From NCBI RefSeq assembly GCF_022458985.1, contig NC_061778.1, positions 4,109,501 to 4,173,500 of the forward strand: a stretch of DNA of 64,000 nucleotides. Reading direction: 5' to 3'. This document shows, piece after piece, positions 1-10,745 of this stretch. Below the pieces are notes generated by a model that was not told where the DNA came from, made no database searches, and saw only the letters and a list, made by a program, of their open reading frames with translations. Position numbers and translations under genes: made by a program. The stretch is from Mugil cephalus. Its lineage: Eukaryota; Chordata; Actinopteri; Mugiliformes; Mugilidae. How positions within the stretch are numbered: the stretch's first letter is position 1; each line of letters starts with the position of its first letter.

Positions 1-1238
1 CTTTTATGTACACACAGATTCTCACGATCTTTCTCATAGATGTCAAAGGTGTGAAATTTGTCGTGTGCCACGGGAGCAACCTTCAGAGCCTTAAAGCACA
101 TCCCGACGTAGACGTCGTCAATGGGGAAGAAGGGAATGACGTGAGTAAGTGAATGCAGGGGTTTTAAAAAAGTTCCAGAGATGACAAAGCCCCCTCCGCC
201 AAAATAAGACGGGTACGCGCCGTCATAGAAGCTCACAGGAATGTAGTATTTGTTGTTTGGGTCCCTGAGTGGAGTTGCTGAGTTTATGATTTGTCCAGCA
301 TACAGCTGAGATGCTTGGGATGGTTGCAGAGACTGCAGGTAGCTGAGCAACTGGTGTGTGTTCACGAACACGTCATCATCGCCGCTAAAGACGAAGGAGA
401 CGTTCGAGCAGTTTGTCACCGTCCACTCGAGAAGCATGTTCATTTTGAGGGTCAGGTTCAACAAGGATTCCTCAAAGTCCCACTGCAAGATGTCTCTGAA
501 GTGTTTCGCTTCGAACGACACCAGCGGGTCGAGGTCGGGGTCGTCCTCTTTTAGGTTACCCAGGAGGAACACCAAGCGCACTCTCAGTCCGTTTTGATAC
601 ACCCCCTCTTTCCCCCACGTCTCCCGGACCGCCTGTCTCCGCTCAAAGTGTTTGGGATTTGACTTGATTGCAAAGAGCAGAAACGTGTGGTCGTGCGCCT
701 TCCCTTTTTCGGAGACGCACTTGTCCGGTTGAGAGATCAGGACCGACGGGGTCCTGCAGTTTATTCCCTGCACGAAAGTCTGTAACAAGGCGGAGTAGGA
801 AGCAAAATCGTGCATGTTTGCCTGCAGAGACTCCTGATTTGTCTCTCTGCAGTGGGACCAATGGGTGTCAAGCGCCGAGGGTTTGTCCCCCTTGTCCAGA
901 CTCGCCAGGCGTGAGTACAGCAGGCGGTTCCAGTACGCTGCATTTTGAGGGATGGTTTCTCGGAGGGCCACAGAAAAAGACACATTGTAGACGTCTTCAT
1001 GAGGTATGGCAGGGACCTCCGCCTTCTTCTCCTCCTCCTCCCTCTCCTCCTCTTTCTCCTTCTCCATGGGCAGCTGAGTTGTTAAATATCTGTCTTGGAT
1101 CTGGACGCTGTGTTGCGTCGGGACGTCTTCTTGCGGGACCTTGTGGCTGTAGGCCATCTCGAGTTTCAGGGTCGAGTAGACGACCAGGAACACGGTGCCA
1201 ATAAAGACCATGGCGACGAAGGTTTGAACACGTCTCAT
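1..1238 (-). CDS. Beta-1,3-N-acetylglucosaminyltransferase, B3GNT2-like (3' part outside window)
   Basis: Type II Golgi glycosyltransferase of family GT31, which adds N-acetylglucosamine in beta-1,3 linkage to galactose when poly-N-acetyllactosamine chains are built. The open frame runs 412 codons from the ATG to the window edge without a stop. Residues about 6-22 are a hydrophobic signal anchor after a short basic cytoplasmic tail (MRR). The stem carries a Glu/Lys-rich stretch at 59-74. Catalytic-domain marks are the RRQAVRETWG motif near 200, the metal-binding GDDDVFVN at 286-293, YYIP at 331, GGGGF at 347-351 and IDDVYVGMC at 373-381. QPDKC at 170-174 is shared with B3GNT2. The frame has no intron as far as it is visible, as is usual for this family. 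The exact paralogue (b3gnt2-like or one of the fish b3gnt3-type genes) cannot be settled here, so no symbol is given. Confidence 0.85.
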   Translation of the reverse strand, partial: MRRVQTFVAMVFIGTVFLVVYSTLKLEMAYSHKVPQEDVPTQHSVQIQDRYLTTQLPMEKEKEEEREEEEKKAEVPAIPHEDVYNVSFSVALRETIPQNAAYWNRLLYSRLASLDKGDKPSALDTHWSHCRETNQESLQANMHDFASYSALLQTFVQGINCRTPSVLISQPDKCVSEKGKAHDHTFLLFAIKSNPKHFERRQAVRETWGKEGVYQNGLRVRLVFLLGNLKEDDPDLDPLVSFEAKHFRDILQWDFEESLLNLTLKMNMLLEWTVTNCSNVSFVFSGDDDVFVNTHQLLSYLQSLQPSQASQLYAGQIINSATPLRDPNNKYYIPVSFYDGAYPSYFGGGGFVISGTFLKPLHSLTHVIPFFPIDDVYVGMCFKALKVAPVAHDKFHTFDIYEKDRENLCVHK

Positions 1239-2335
1239 TGTGGCGATCACATTCGGCCGTGTTATTCCGGTCAGGCGCGTTATCTTCGGGTTACACAGCC
1301 TCTGCATTTAGGGGACACGGTCGGTGTTTCCTGTCAACAGGAAACATGCAAATGAGACAGGTCATTTTTATGTAAATGAACACGCTGTCAAAGATCTGAA
1401 GCAGAGGCGGTTCGTTTTAAATGAAAAATAGTTTTTGGCAAAAACAACAAAAAATAAGTTGCATTGAGGAGGCTTTGTTTGCTTTGCTGGGTGACCCTGT
1501 CCTTTCGCTGAATAATTACAGATCCAAGCGGCTGCACATACAGGTTGTATAAGGATAATGAAATATACATTTTATGTCATAGTACACATAAAATCAACGT
1601 TTTTCATGCCAAGGACCACCAAACTGATGGAGAGATTAAGTAGGGACCCCCTACCTACTATATGTCGTTCTATATTAAACTCTGATTAGTGCTATTTATA
1701 AATATACACCATTTTTATAATTTTGCATTCAATATTGAGCTATTCCTTATCCTTTTACTAAAATATGCTGCTTTCACCAAAGACTTCAGTACCTCCACGG
1801 GCCCCCTAAGGGTTGCGGACCCTCTATTGAAGACCCATGCATTAAATCACAGTTTAATAAGTAACTTGAAGCCAGTTACATAATAACAGCCAACAACCTG
1901 ATAAACTTGGTATTTTTACAATACAATAGGCTTATAACCTAATAAAAGTCATAACCGTAATAACTTCTGGTAAATAACGTAATTGGCCTGTTAAAAAAAA
2001 AACTAACACACTAATATCATTTTATTTAACTTTTTATTATTGGATATAACCGTGAAAATGTCTCTCTCTCTTGTTGTCGCCATCATTTGTTTTTTAAGTT
2101 GATGGTTAGAATGATTATGTCTAGCCCTGTTGCAAAACATTTACAAACTCAGACAGTGCACGGAGACCGATGGTATGAAAACTACGCCTCTCTGAGGATG
2201 ACGTATTCTCAAATGAAATGACCGTGCATTGAAAATCTTTATTAAACCTTCTTAATGCTTCTCAATGCCTTCCTCAGGAGCATGAGAGCGCACAAAAAAG
2301 GATAGCGGGATAAACAAGATGTTCTCCACCGAACC
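1239..2335. other. Upstream region of the B3GNT2-like gene
   Basis: AT-rich, with no supported gene. It should hold the promoter of the minus-strand glycosyltransferase, but I recognise no specific site. An interspersed repeat lies inside it (about 1585-1845) and is listed separately. Confidence 0.4.
1585..1845 (+). repeat. Unnamed interspersed repeat, copy 1
   Basis: This segment recurs in reverse orientation at about 45195-45500. Shared blocks include a CAACGTTTTTCA-like start, a run around AAACTGATGGAG, the core CCTACTATATG and the block TCTTCAA..AGAGGGTCC. The family is not one I can name, and it carries no coding frame. Boundaries are approximate. Confidence 0.6.
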
Positions 2336-2339
2336 AGCC

Positions 2340-2480
2340 AAAGGGCCTGAACCCCCCTCAGACAATCAGCCACCTGCTCTACATGGATGACACCGAGCTA
2401 TACGCCAAGTACGAGCGAGAAATCGACTCAACGATCCACACCAACAGGATCTACAGCAACGACGCTGGGGAGTCACTCGG
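2340..2480 (+). mobile_element. LINE reverse-transcriptase fragment (YMDD box), R4/Dong-Rex6-like
   Basis: Plus-strand translation gives QTISHLLYMDDTELYAK followed by YERE and IDSTIHTNRIYSND. This is the catalytic YMDD region of a non-LTR reverse transcriptase, in a phrasing I associate with R4-clade LINEs that use a restriction-like endonuclease. Only about 45 codons are recognisable, so this is an old fragment. A matching piece of the downstream endonuclease end lies near 3150-3215. Confidence 0.6.
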
Positions 2481-2664
2481 AATATTCCGTTTAAACCGTT
2501 TCTTTTGAGAAAATATGTAAATGACTGCGAATGCGCGTGCTTCCTGTTGGACTCCAAATACTCATCGTGCCTTCTCTCCCTCAACACTTGTTTATTTGAC
2601 TTACATTAAAAACTGACGCAGCACGGACTCACCACAGCGCATAGACTGTTGGCACAACATGCAT

Positions 2665-2820
2665 TTACAACTCTTAATCATACCTATGGACGGTCCTATT
2701 TGCAAATCGGAGCAAGAGGTCAAACTGTAGGTTTATAGCCACGTCCGTAACTATGAAGGTAAATATACAGCAGTATAAAATTAACATAGTATGTTGGCAC
2801 GATATATAACAGCCAATGAC
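2665..2820 (+). repeat. Direct repeat, left copy
   Basis: Starts with GCATTTACAACTCTTA, then CATACCTATGGA, GAGGTCAAACTG and TTTATAGCCAC, and ends near a CATAGTATGT block. The same order of blocks returns at 3267-3435, about 600 bp downstream in the same orientation, with several substitutions and small indels. The pair could flank a local duplication or be two copies of one short repeat. Confidence 0.65.
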
Positions 2821-2989
2821 CCAGTTTTTTAATTCCAATAGTTTATAGATGGAATTGATGGTGGCGCAAAAATAAGGCCAAACAAACTTACAGCTCCTTT
2901 GTTATGACTCGTATAATAAGATTGTCTCCATTCTAGGACAAAATGTACTGTATTAAAGAGAATGCAGCAGGGGCAGTTTTTTAGCAAGG

Positions 2990-3060
2990 ACCTCACGATA
3001 CGATACGTATCCCGATACTTAATAACGATACGATACATTATTGTGATATTATGATATTGC
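2990..3060. repeat. Degenerate CGATA-rich low-complexity repeat
   Basis: Short repeated units of the type ACGATACGATA, with variants, lie between the two copies of the direct repeat. Similar CGATA-rich tracts are common within fish interspersed elements. No coding content. Confidence 0.5.
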
Positions 3061-3149
3061 TATTATATTTTATACTTTTTTAAATGCTGAAAACAGGTCC
3101 CGACTAACCGACCGGACATAGTGGTGGTGTTGATTATATGTGGAGATAC

Positions 3150-3215
3150 CAGCAAATACCGAGGGTTGAAAGAGCAACTAGGACAGATACGTAAAGTTAA
3201 GGTGAGCGTTTTAAG
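3150..3215 (+). mobile_element. LINE 3'-ORF fragment (restriction-like endonuclease end)
   Basis: Plus-strand translation reads SKYRGLKEQLGQIRKVKVSV. This resembles the stretch near the C-terminus of R4-like LINE polyproteins, where a KYxGLxExLERMW-type segment precedes the end of the ORF. It lies in the right order downstream of the YMDD fragment at 2340-2480, which suggests one decayed insertion. Recognised from memory of the family, not from a search. Confidence 0.45.
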
Positions 3216-3266
3216 ATACTACGTGAGACCCGAGCTTGAGGACAACGCGGATACAAACTTAACACG

Positions 3267-3435
3267 CATTTACAACTCTTACTCATACCTATGGAGAGCC
3301 ATATTTACAAAGTCCACGTTGTCTTTAAAAGGTGAAGGAGGTCAAACTGGATGTTTATAGCCACATCCGTAATTATGATGGTAAATTACAGCAGCATAAA
3401 CATAGTATGTCACCAGGATATATCACAGCTTCTTT
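3267..3435 (+). repeat. Direct repeat, right copy
   Basis: Second copy of the block at 2665-2820, same orientation. It shares GCATTTACAACTCTTA, CATACCTATGGA, GGAGGTCAAACTG, TTTATAGCCAC and CATAGTATGT. Confidence 0.65.
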
Positions 3436-5135
3436 AATTCCAACATTTTATAGATATTATAAGTCATCCATTTCCAATTTATTGAAAAAGTGGTGGAGGA
3501 GGAGGAGGTCAAGTCATTCACAATCAGCCTAAAGCATGACTTTTTCTTTTTATTATATTAAAAATAAAATTTCTCACCCCTAGAATGCAACCTCACTATC
3601 GGAAGTCGTTTCCTAAACTTTGAAACGTGACCCCCAGTGACTCGATCATTCTTGATAAAAGAATCTACGTAATATTTATTAACAGTTATTCAGACCTTGA
3701 CCCTCCACTTCACAACTATGTGTCATGGGGGGAAACCACAGGTTCTTTTCAAATAAAGCCGCCAGTTGTGTGGTTGGGAATCAAGGCAGCCTTAAGCTAA
3801 GCTCCATAGGGATGAATTTACATGGAACATGTTCTCTGGTGTTTAATTAGAAGATACCCATCTTGGTACAAATAACAAAGGGCAAAAAAGCCCCAAGGGA
3901 CGAGCTCAAACAACACACCAGGAAACAGGAATCACACCTGAGGTCTATGAATTCAAGCATAAAGCACATACGTGAATGTTCCCGTGTAATTTAAGAGCGT
4001 CTCTGCTGCGTTGTTAGGTAATTTAAACGTGCTGTTAGTTGTTTATTTATGTGCGACTCCATTAGAATTTGATAAAAACCTGCTCAGGCTTAACCAAGTT
4101 AGTGAGTTACAAAAAAACACTAGTGCGGCAGCTTAAACACTTTATCTGAACAAATCAAAGGAAACAGTTTTAAAAAAAAAAAATACTTACTCAGCCGAGA
4201 AAGAGCTACAGCCTTTATGAAAAAAAAAAGAAGAAAATAAGTCTCCGCGAGTCTTCAGATTCCTGCCGACGGGAGCGTGTAACCACTTCACTCTGCCCTG
4301 ATCCTTGTGTCAGCTTTGAAAAGCACTGATGGAAAGATGAGATCAGGTGATCATGGCATGGAGCGTAGCAGAAAGGTGGGAGGCCACGCCCAGGTACACA
4401 GAAAGGTTTTATTATTAGTAAATGTTTGACAGGAAACATCACAAATTATTTAAGACCAAAAAAAAAAAATTATCAGGAAGGTGAGCACATGAGAACACAC
4501 ACACGAGCACAGTGTTCAGATCAGTAAAGCTCATCTTTATCATCAAAGTATTGCATCTCTCAACAGGCTTTGAAAAAATGATTTTTTTTTTTTTTTTTTC
4601 AAGCCTGGTTATTTATGACAGAAAAACAAAAATCAGACAAAAATAAAATACTAAAAAAAAAACGCCACACATTCCTACACAATGTAAAACTGTTCTCAAC
4701 CATACGAAACCAGGAAATTTCTGATAATGGGTCGTCATTCCCCCTCTTTTTTTTCTGGAATAAAAGCACTTTCAACAGAAGTGAAGTGACGGAAAAAACC
4801 TCCCAAATTACATCTCAAATTATTTACGAATGCTGATAAAAAGCAAGATTCATTTTAAATCCAGCCGTCCACATCCTGAGAAATTTGTGAGGCAGAGTTG
4901 GGGGGGAAGAGAGTATCTGCCGTGGAATAACCTCTTTGCTCTGCAGATGAGATGAAGTGCTGTTTCGATTAGAGGAGCCCTGCAAACGACCAAGAACCAA
5001 CATCCACTGTTGAGTGCTCCGGTAAAAGGTGAGCATTTTTTAGTGAAGTTTATTTTAAAGCATTTTGTAGATCAAAGTGTTAATAAACAGACCTCCTCTA
5101 ATCAATTTTGTGACCATAGAAAATAAAATAAAACC
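3436..5135. other. Intergenic, no gene recognised
   Basis: AT-rich DNA with several poly-A and poly-T runs (for example near 4170, 4460 and 4580). Short frames here have no recognisable family and no splice logic. The right-hand end probably grades into the 3' end of napa. Confidence 0.5.
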
Positions 5136-5141
5136 TTTATT
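5136..5141 (-). terminator. Candidate napa polyadenylation signal
   Basis: AATAAA on the minus strand (TTTATT on plus), about 360 bp beyond the napa stop. It is the nearest canonical hexamer I noticed in a sensible position, but AT-rich context makes chance matches likely. Confidence 0.35.
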
Positions 5142-5498
5142 TTTTACACTGCTGGTATGAGTATTTGGTATTGCCGCCCGGTTACGAGTATCTTAACCAA
5201 AAATAAGGTCAATACCTGCATCATAACAACAACATACACTTAACATAAATTGTGCAGCGTGCACTCGGGAAAATAGTGTTCGTAACTATGAAGACCATAA
5301 TTTTTTTTAGGATTAAAAGGCAAGAAAGAATACTGCAGACGGCAGGAAGAAGAAGCACAGCATCCGTGAGAGAATACGAGGTTCGAAATATCAGCTACGC
5401 TGCTAGAATGGAAGTGAGAGGCACAAGGCAAAAAAAAAAAATAAAATAAAAAGAAAGGAGGATGCAAGTCAGCTGGGGGGAACGAAGCGGGAGGTAGA

Positions 5499-8400
5499 TC
5501 AGCGGAGGTCGCTCTCTTCGTCCTGTATGGTTTTCTTGATGCGGAGGAGCATGGTGGTGAGCCACTGGTCCAGCCGGGAAATGGTGTCGAACTCCTTCAC
5601 CTGGAAAATATTCACAAAAAAAATGGCGCCGCGTGTTAAACAGTGACGGGATTTTAGGTGGTGTCAGTTTGAGGTTCAAAACAAATGGCAAACGGGCGCT
5701 CACCGAATCAGTGTAGGCATCCACGTTCTGTTCTTCGTAGGCGTCCAGAAGTTTCTAGGTTGAGTGAAGAAGTGTTAGAATAAAGCTCTACATCAGACTT
5801 ACACTCACCGGCCACTTTATTAGGTACACCTTGCTAGTAAAAGGTTGAACCCCCTTTTGCCTTCAGAGCTGCCTTAATTCATACTAATTCAAACAAGGTG
5901 TTGGAAACATTCCTCAAAGATTTTGGTCCATATTGACATGACAGCATCACTCAGTTGCTGCAGATTTGTCGGCTGCACATCTATGATGAGAATCTCCCGT
6001 TCCACCACATCCCAAAGGTTCCTCTATCTATTGGATTGAGATCTGGTGACTGTGGAGGCCATTGGAGTACAGTGAACTCATTGTCATGTTCCAGAAACCA
6101 GTGTGAGATGATATGAGCTTTGTGACATGGTGCATTATCCTGCTGGAAGTAGCCGTCAGAAGATGGTCCACTGTGGTCATAAAGGGATGGACATGGTCAG
6201 CAACAATACTCAGGTAGGCTGTGGCATTTAAACCATGCTCAGTTTGTACTGAGGGGCCCAAAGTGTGCCAAGAAAATATCCCCCACACCATTACACCACC
6301 ACCACCACAAGCCTGAACCGTTGATACGAGGCAGGATGGATCCATGCTTTCATGTTGTTTACGCCAGATTCTGACCCTGACATCTGAATGTCGCAGCGTA
6401 GATCAAGACTCATCAGACCAGGCGACGTTTTTTCATTCTCCTATTGTCCAGTGTTGGTGAGTCTGTGTGAACTGTAGTCTCAGTGTTTAACTGTGTGGTC
6501 TTCTGCTGCTGTAGCCCATCTTCTTCAAGGTTAGACGTGTTGTGCGTTCAGAGATGGTATTCTGCATTCCTTGGTTGGAACCAGTGGTTATTTGAGTTAC
6601 TGTTTCCTTTCTATCATCTCCAACCAGTCTGCCCATTCTCCTCTGACCTCTCACATCAACAACTGCCGCTCACTGGATATTTTCTCTTTTTTGGAACCAT
6701 TCTCTGTTAAACCCTAGAGATGGTTGTGTGTGACATCCCAGTAGATCAGCAGTTTGTGAAATACTCAGACCAACAACCAACAACCAGACCACGTTCAAAG
6801 TCACTTAAATCCCCTTTCTTCTTCATTCTGATGCTCGGTTTGAACTTCATCAAGTTGTCTTGATCACCTCTACATGAATAAATGCATTGAACTGCAGCCA
6901 TGTAAGTGGATGATCAGCTATTTGTGTTAACAAGTAACTGAACAGCTGTACCTAATAAAGTGGCAAGTGTTAAGTTTTAAGTTCAACAGCAGTTTTTACT
7001 CTAAAGAAACAACAGCAGAGTTTGGAGATTTATTTCAGGACTCTCTTGGGTCCTCAAATTAACACCAAATCCTACCTTCAACAGTTTACACTCTCGAGAG
7101 TCTGAAAAAGCCGGGAACATTTCTTCGTACTTCTGCACAGCGAGCTGCGTGAGAACGGGTTCAAATATTAAAACAGTGAGTCATGTTAAATGTATAGCAG
7201 TTATGCAACAAGTTTCTATGTCGTCACTCACTTTTGCGTTCAGCATGTCTACACAGAAGTGACAGAGGGCTGCCTTGAAGAAGTGATCCTTGGCGCTATA
7301 TTTCAGGAGCGTGCTGTCCATCGCGTGGGTTCCAACCTTAAATCATAAAGTACAGTTGATGTCTTTCGATACTATTTTTAAAGCCCCCAGAGCGATGGAT
7401 TAAAAAGCTGATGAACGTTATGTCACCTGTTCGTAAATCTCAATGGCCTTGGGGTATTGCTCCAGCTGAGCCGCGTAGGTCGCTACTTTCAGAAGGCACT
7501 TGTTTGCTGAACTGCAAATAAAAGGAAAAGGAAAATTTTCAGGCTACACACAGTAATTATGAGACATCAAGAACAAAAGTATAAAACAAAATGCATTATT
7601 TAGAATGAAAATAAAAGATGCACAAGCAAAAATGAAATATTATTTAAAAATAATCACCTGGTGGATTCTTCACCTTTGTAATAATCTGCAGCCTGTTCAT
7701 AATGAGCAATTGCCTGAAACAGAAATGGTTCATTTCTATTATTTCAGAATATTCCCTGAAATAAAAAACAATATTTACGAAACAGTTTTTCATCTGACCT
7801 TGTCGATGTCCACCAGCTCTGTCTCGTATATTTCTGCGATGGAGATGTGGTGTTTGGCTGCGATGGTGAAACGCCCCTAAAAAAGAATAAAATAAAATAA
7901 AATAAAATAAAATAAAATAAAGAAAACAGTATTAGCTTTGAAAATTCTACCATATGAAGAAATTATGAGGAGTTTTCTTTTAACAAACTCACCATGTCTG
8001 TGTATATTTCGATAGCTCGGTTTAAGCAGTTTATGGCCTCTGTGGAGAAAAATTTAATACTATTTAAACGTATTTTTTAAAACATTTACATAATCAGTCA
8101 GCGACCCCAACGCACTCTAGTCTAAACCTATTCATTACGAAATAATAAAACATTTGCACAGTGCTGTACGTTTACACAGTGGTGTAGATATTCCACAGGA
8201 AAATACAGCTGGAAGCAGTTTTTAACACTGCAGTTAAATACTCAGAGGGGGGGGGAACGGTGACTAACCTTGTGGATCTGCTTTTTTGAAGGCGTTTCCA
8301 GCATCGATGAGATTAGTCGCTGCGTCGTGTTTGCTCTGCATCTGCAGGTGAAGGTGAGCGGCTTGGGAAAACGCATTTCCTGCAGCTGAAGGGAAACGAA

Positions 8401-9908
8401 AAACACGTTGGACGACTAAAAAGTCTCAACATAAACGAGGGAAAGTAAGAGTCATTGCACTCGATGTGAAATAATCATCTTACCACACCAGTTTTTAGCC
8501 ATTTTGAACATGTTGGCTGCCCTCACGTACATGTCACAGGCTTCTTCCAACTTGGAGGAGCCCCTAGATGGCGACATAGCACATTTTAGTTAGTTAGTTA
8601 GTTAGGTACACACAGGTATCATGTTTCAAGGTAAACAGGTAGCTCCTTTTGTGATTCAAGTTTGTTCATTTTATTCAACCCTAACGGTAAAAATACGTTT
8701 ATAGTGTTTAAAATTTCAACTCCCAGATGGTGTTTGCTTAATTTAATGGCACCAAATTAGACTGGAAAACAGTTCAATGCCGATTGAAGATTTGTTTTCC
8801 ATTAAATTCAGTAAATCAAAATATTAACTGAGCAATTTATATACATAAATTGGAGAATTAAACACAAAACATGATTCATTTCATGATTTTAAGGGTCACT
8901 GGACTTGTATATACAATTACTTGTGAGTCTCTGCCATTACAGACTCTTATTGTGTAAGTTTCACCCAATCACATCCTTAATAAAACCTCAACTCCCCAAT
9001 AGTCATTGGCAAACTGAAGAAGCCTCTTTCATGTGTGGTGACATATATAGAAAACAATTGCAGTCGCCCTTGTTTCAGCTTTGTTTCTGGGTAAACAATG
9101 AGCTGCATGACTGAGAACCTTCGCACTTACAAATGCGTGGACGTTCTTGCCCACAAAGTCTATTATACTTTACTTCTTAGTCATATGGATGCACGTCACA
9201 AACACAGTTTTAAGCCTCTGTGCGTGATTGTGAGTTCCTTTGGTCTTTAAAAAATTAAAATGAGGAATTTAACTCGATTTAGGATTGACACATGCATGAT
9301 AATGGTGTTTGGTGGGAGCTAATCTCACATTTATTTATGCAAGTACCACATTGCTTCCATCACGCCACTGTAAATAAATAAATGTGATTTACACTGTCTG
9401 CCCTTGCTCAATTAACCCAATAGATGGCGCTAAAAGCAGCAATACTCACACCGCTATCTTGACAAAGTGTGATTCACATGACATATTGAACTGTTTAACT
9501 TTGACTGCAAACCTGATCCAGGCACAGTTTGACTTGGCAACTGGTTTAATGTTGCGTATTGCAAGAGTTTGTGCTTCATTACTTCCAGATGTGTGTTCAG
9601 TCGCAGTCGAAAGGGAGGATAACGACACATTTACCTGGACTCCACCGGTGACTACGTCCATATAAAAACAAACCAAAGCATTTGTTTCTGCATTGATGTT
9701 AAATAATGATTTTTTTTACCCTGCCTTCAGATCTAGAGGTAACTGGCCATCTAAAGCCACCTTCCGCATATTTGGCCTTTAGCTCAAAAACATTAAGGTG
9801 GCCAACTCACCCAAACATCGCTCCGAAAAACGACTGAGACGATTTTACTTTCTTTTCGGCCTCCGCCATTAAGGCCATCGCTTCCTTTTCTTTCCCGCTG
9901 TTGTCCAT
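5499..9908 (-). CDS. napa: Alpha-soluble NSF attachment protein (alpha-SNAP)
   Basis: Adaptor that binds assembled SNARE complexes and recruits the ATPase NSF, so that SNAREs are pulled apart after membrane fusion. Exons (minus): 9908-9811, 8563-8484, 8385-8269, 8039-7993, 7876-7799, 7713-7658, 7511-7427, 7336-7232, 7144-7076, 5754-5704, 5600-5499. All joins keep phase and give 295 aa, the usual alpha-SNAP length. The N-terminus [20 protein letters not shown], the KMAKNW and DPQEAINCL segments, [20 protein letters not shown], and the C-terminal [16 protein letters not shown] match the family. The SFF of the membrane-contacting N-terminal loop is present. The body is all-helical TPR-like repeats. 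Residues such as [14 protein letters not shown] and the ending EDSDLR-like EESDLR favour alpha (napa) over beta (napb), and the neighbour bicra agrees. The penultimate intron (5755-7075) is enlarged by a Tc1-like transposon. Confidence 0.95.
5802..6970 (-). mobile_element. Tc1/mariner-like DNA transposon, degenerate, in napa intron 9
   Basis: Both ends carry related inverted repeats: CACTCACCGGCCACTTTATT at the left and the reverse of CCACTTTATTAGGTACA at the right, next to TA dinucleotides. On the minus strand, between about 6345 and 6028, the translation [17 protein letters not shown].. then [14 protein letters not shown] is the DDE region of Tc1-type transposases. Other transposase blocks are out of frame or lost, so the copy is inactive. 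It is transcribed in the same direction as napa and removed with the intron. Confidence 0.85.
7882..7922. repeat. (AAAAT)n microsatellite
   Basis: About eight near-perfect AAAAT units immediately upstream of napa exon 5, within its acceptor-side intron. Confidence 0.85.
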
Positions 9909-10080
9909 TTTCGTGTCTCGTCTCCGATTATGGGGAAGAACGAGCAAACGCTAAAGTCAACAAACTTGCTAAGCTGTGTTAGCAGAAAATAGCTAGTGCC
10001 GTGTCACACTCCTCTCCCCTGTCATGTGACGCGGGCACACGGAAGCATGTCTGCCGCGTTTAGGAGCTCCTCGTAAAAAA
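9909..10080 (-). promoter_or_regulatory. Probable napa promoter and 5' UTR
   Basis: Sequence directly upstream of the napa ATG. It includes a GC-richer patch with TCATGTGACGCGGG (about 10022-10035), holding an E-box-like CATGTG. Placement rests on position only. No TATA box is obvious. Confidence 0.35.
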
Positions 10081-10496
10081 CACAACCTCAACATGGAATA
10101 CGATATTCATCGGTTGGTGCTCAAGATTACAAACAAAACAGACAACAGGCCTGTTTTTAGATACTAATTAAACCTGTTCAGACATTAATCAATGCTGCAC
10201 TGCTGCAAGTAATTATTTTAAAGTGATTTAATTTTAATGAATTCAGCAACAAATGCTACCTAAATCGGAATTTACGATTATGATATTGGGACATAAATTG
10301 CTACGCTACAATCCACAACAGATAGATTCACTTCTTCAATTCTCAGGGACTGGTGAGGCTATTCTAGTGTGACAAAACACTTTTTAAAGCACTTTTTGGA
10401 TATACCATGACCTGACAGGGAGACATTCTGTAGGGACAAGCCAATACACGGCATGTATTGTCAAATTAAAGTGGCTGATATAAAAAAAAAACTTAC

Positions 10497-10745
10497 CAGT
10501 GGCTGGAAAACGCTGGGCTGACAGACAGAATAGAGGCACTAATCATGGCAGCACAAGAACTGTCCCTAAGTACAAGCGCCACAGAGGCCAAGGTCTACAA
10601 GACCAGATCAGACCCAAGGTGTAGGCGGTCTCAGGACAGGTCCAGCACATAGTAGCAGGGTGTAAGATGCTAGCCAGGTCTGCGTACATGGAGAAGCACA
10701 GCGAAGTGGCTGGGATGGTGGCCCCCGAACTGGGAGAGTGGTTCT
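10497..10745 (+). mobile_element. LINE fragment, R4/Dong-Rex6-like, cysteine-motif region
   Basis: Plus-strand translation gives QWLENAGLTDRIEALIMAAQ, then ELSLSTSATEAKVYKTRSDP and RC. After a frame change it continues as VQHIVAGCKMLARSAYMEKH and SEVAGMV. In the family these two blocks are joined through a C-x2-C ... H-x4-C knuckle between the reverse transcriptase and the restriction-like endonuclease. The frame change shows the copy is dead. It is probably the same family as the fragments at 2340-3215. Confidence 0.65.

Noticed and set aside
9384-9676. Overlapping plus and minus frames inside napa intron 1
   Set aside because: No family resemblance, no splice sites joining anything, AT-rich intron context.
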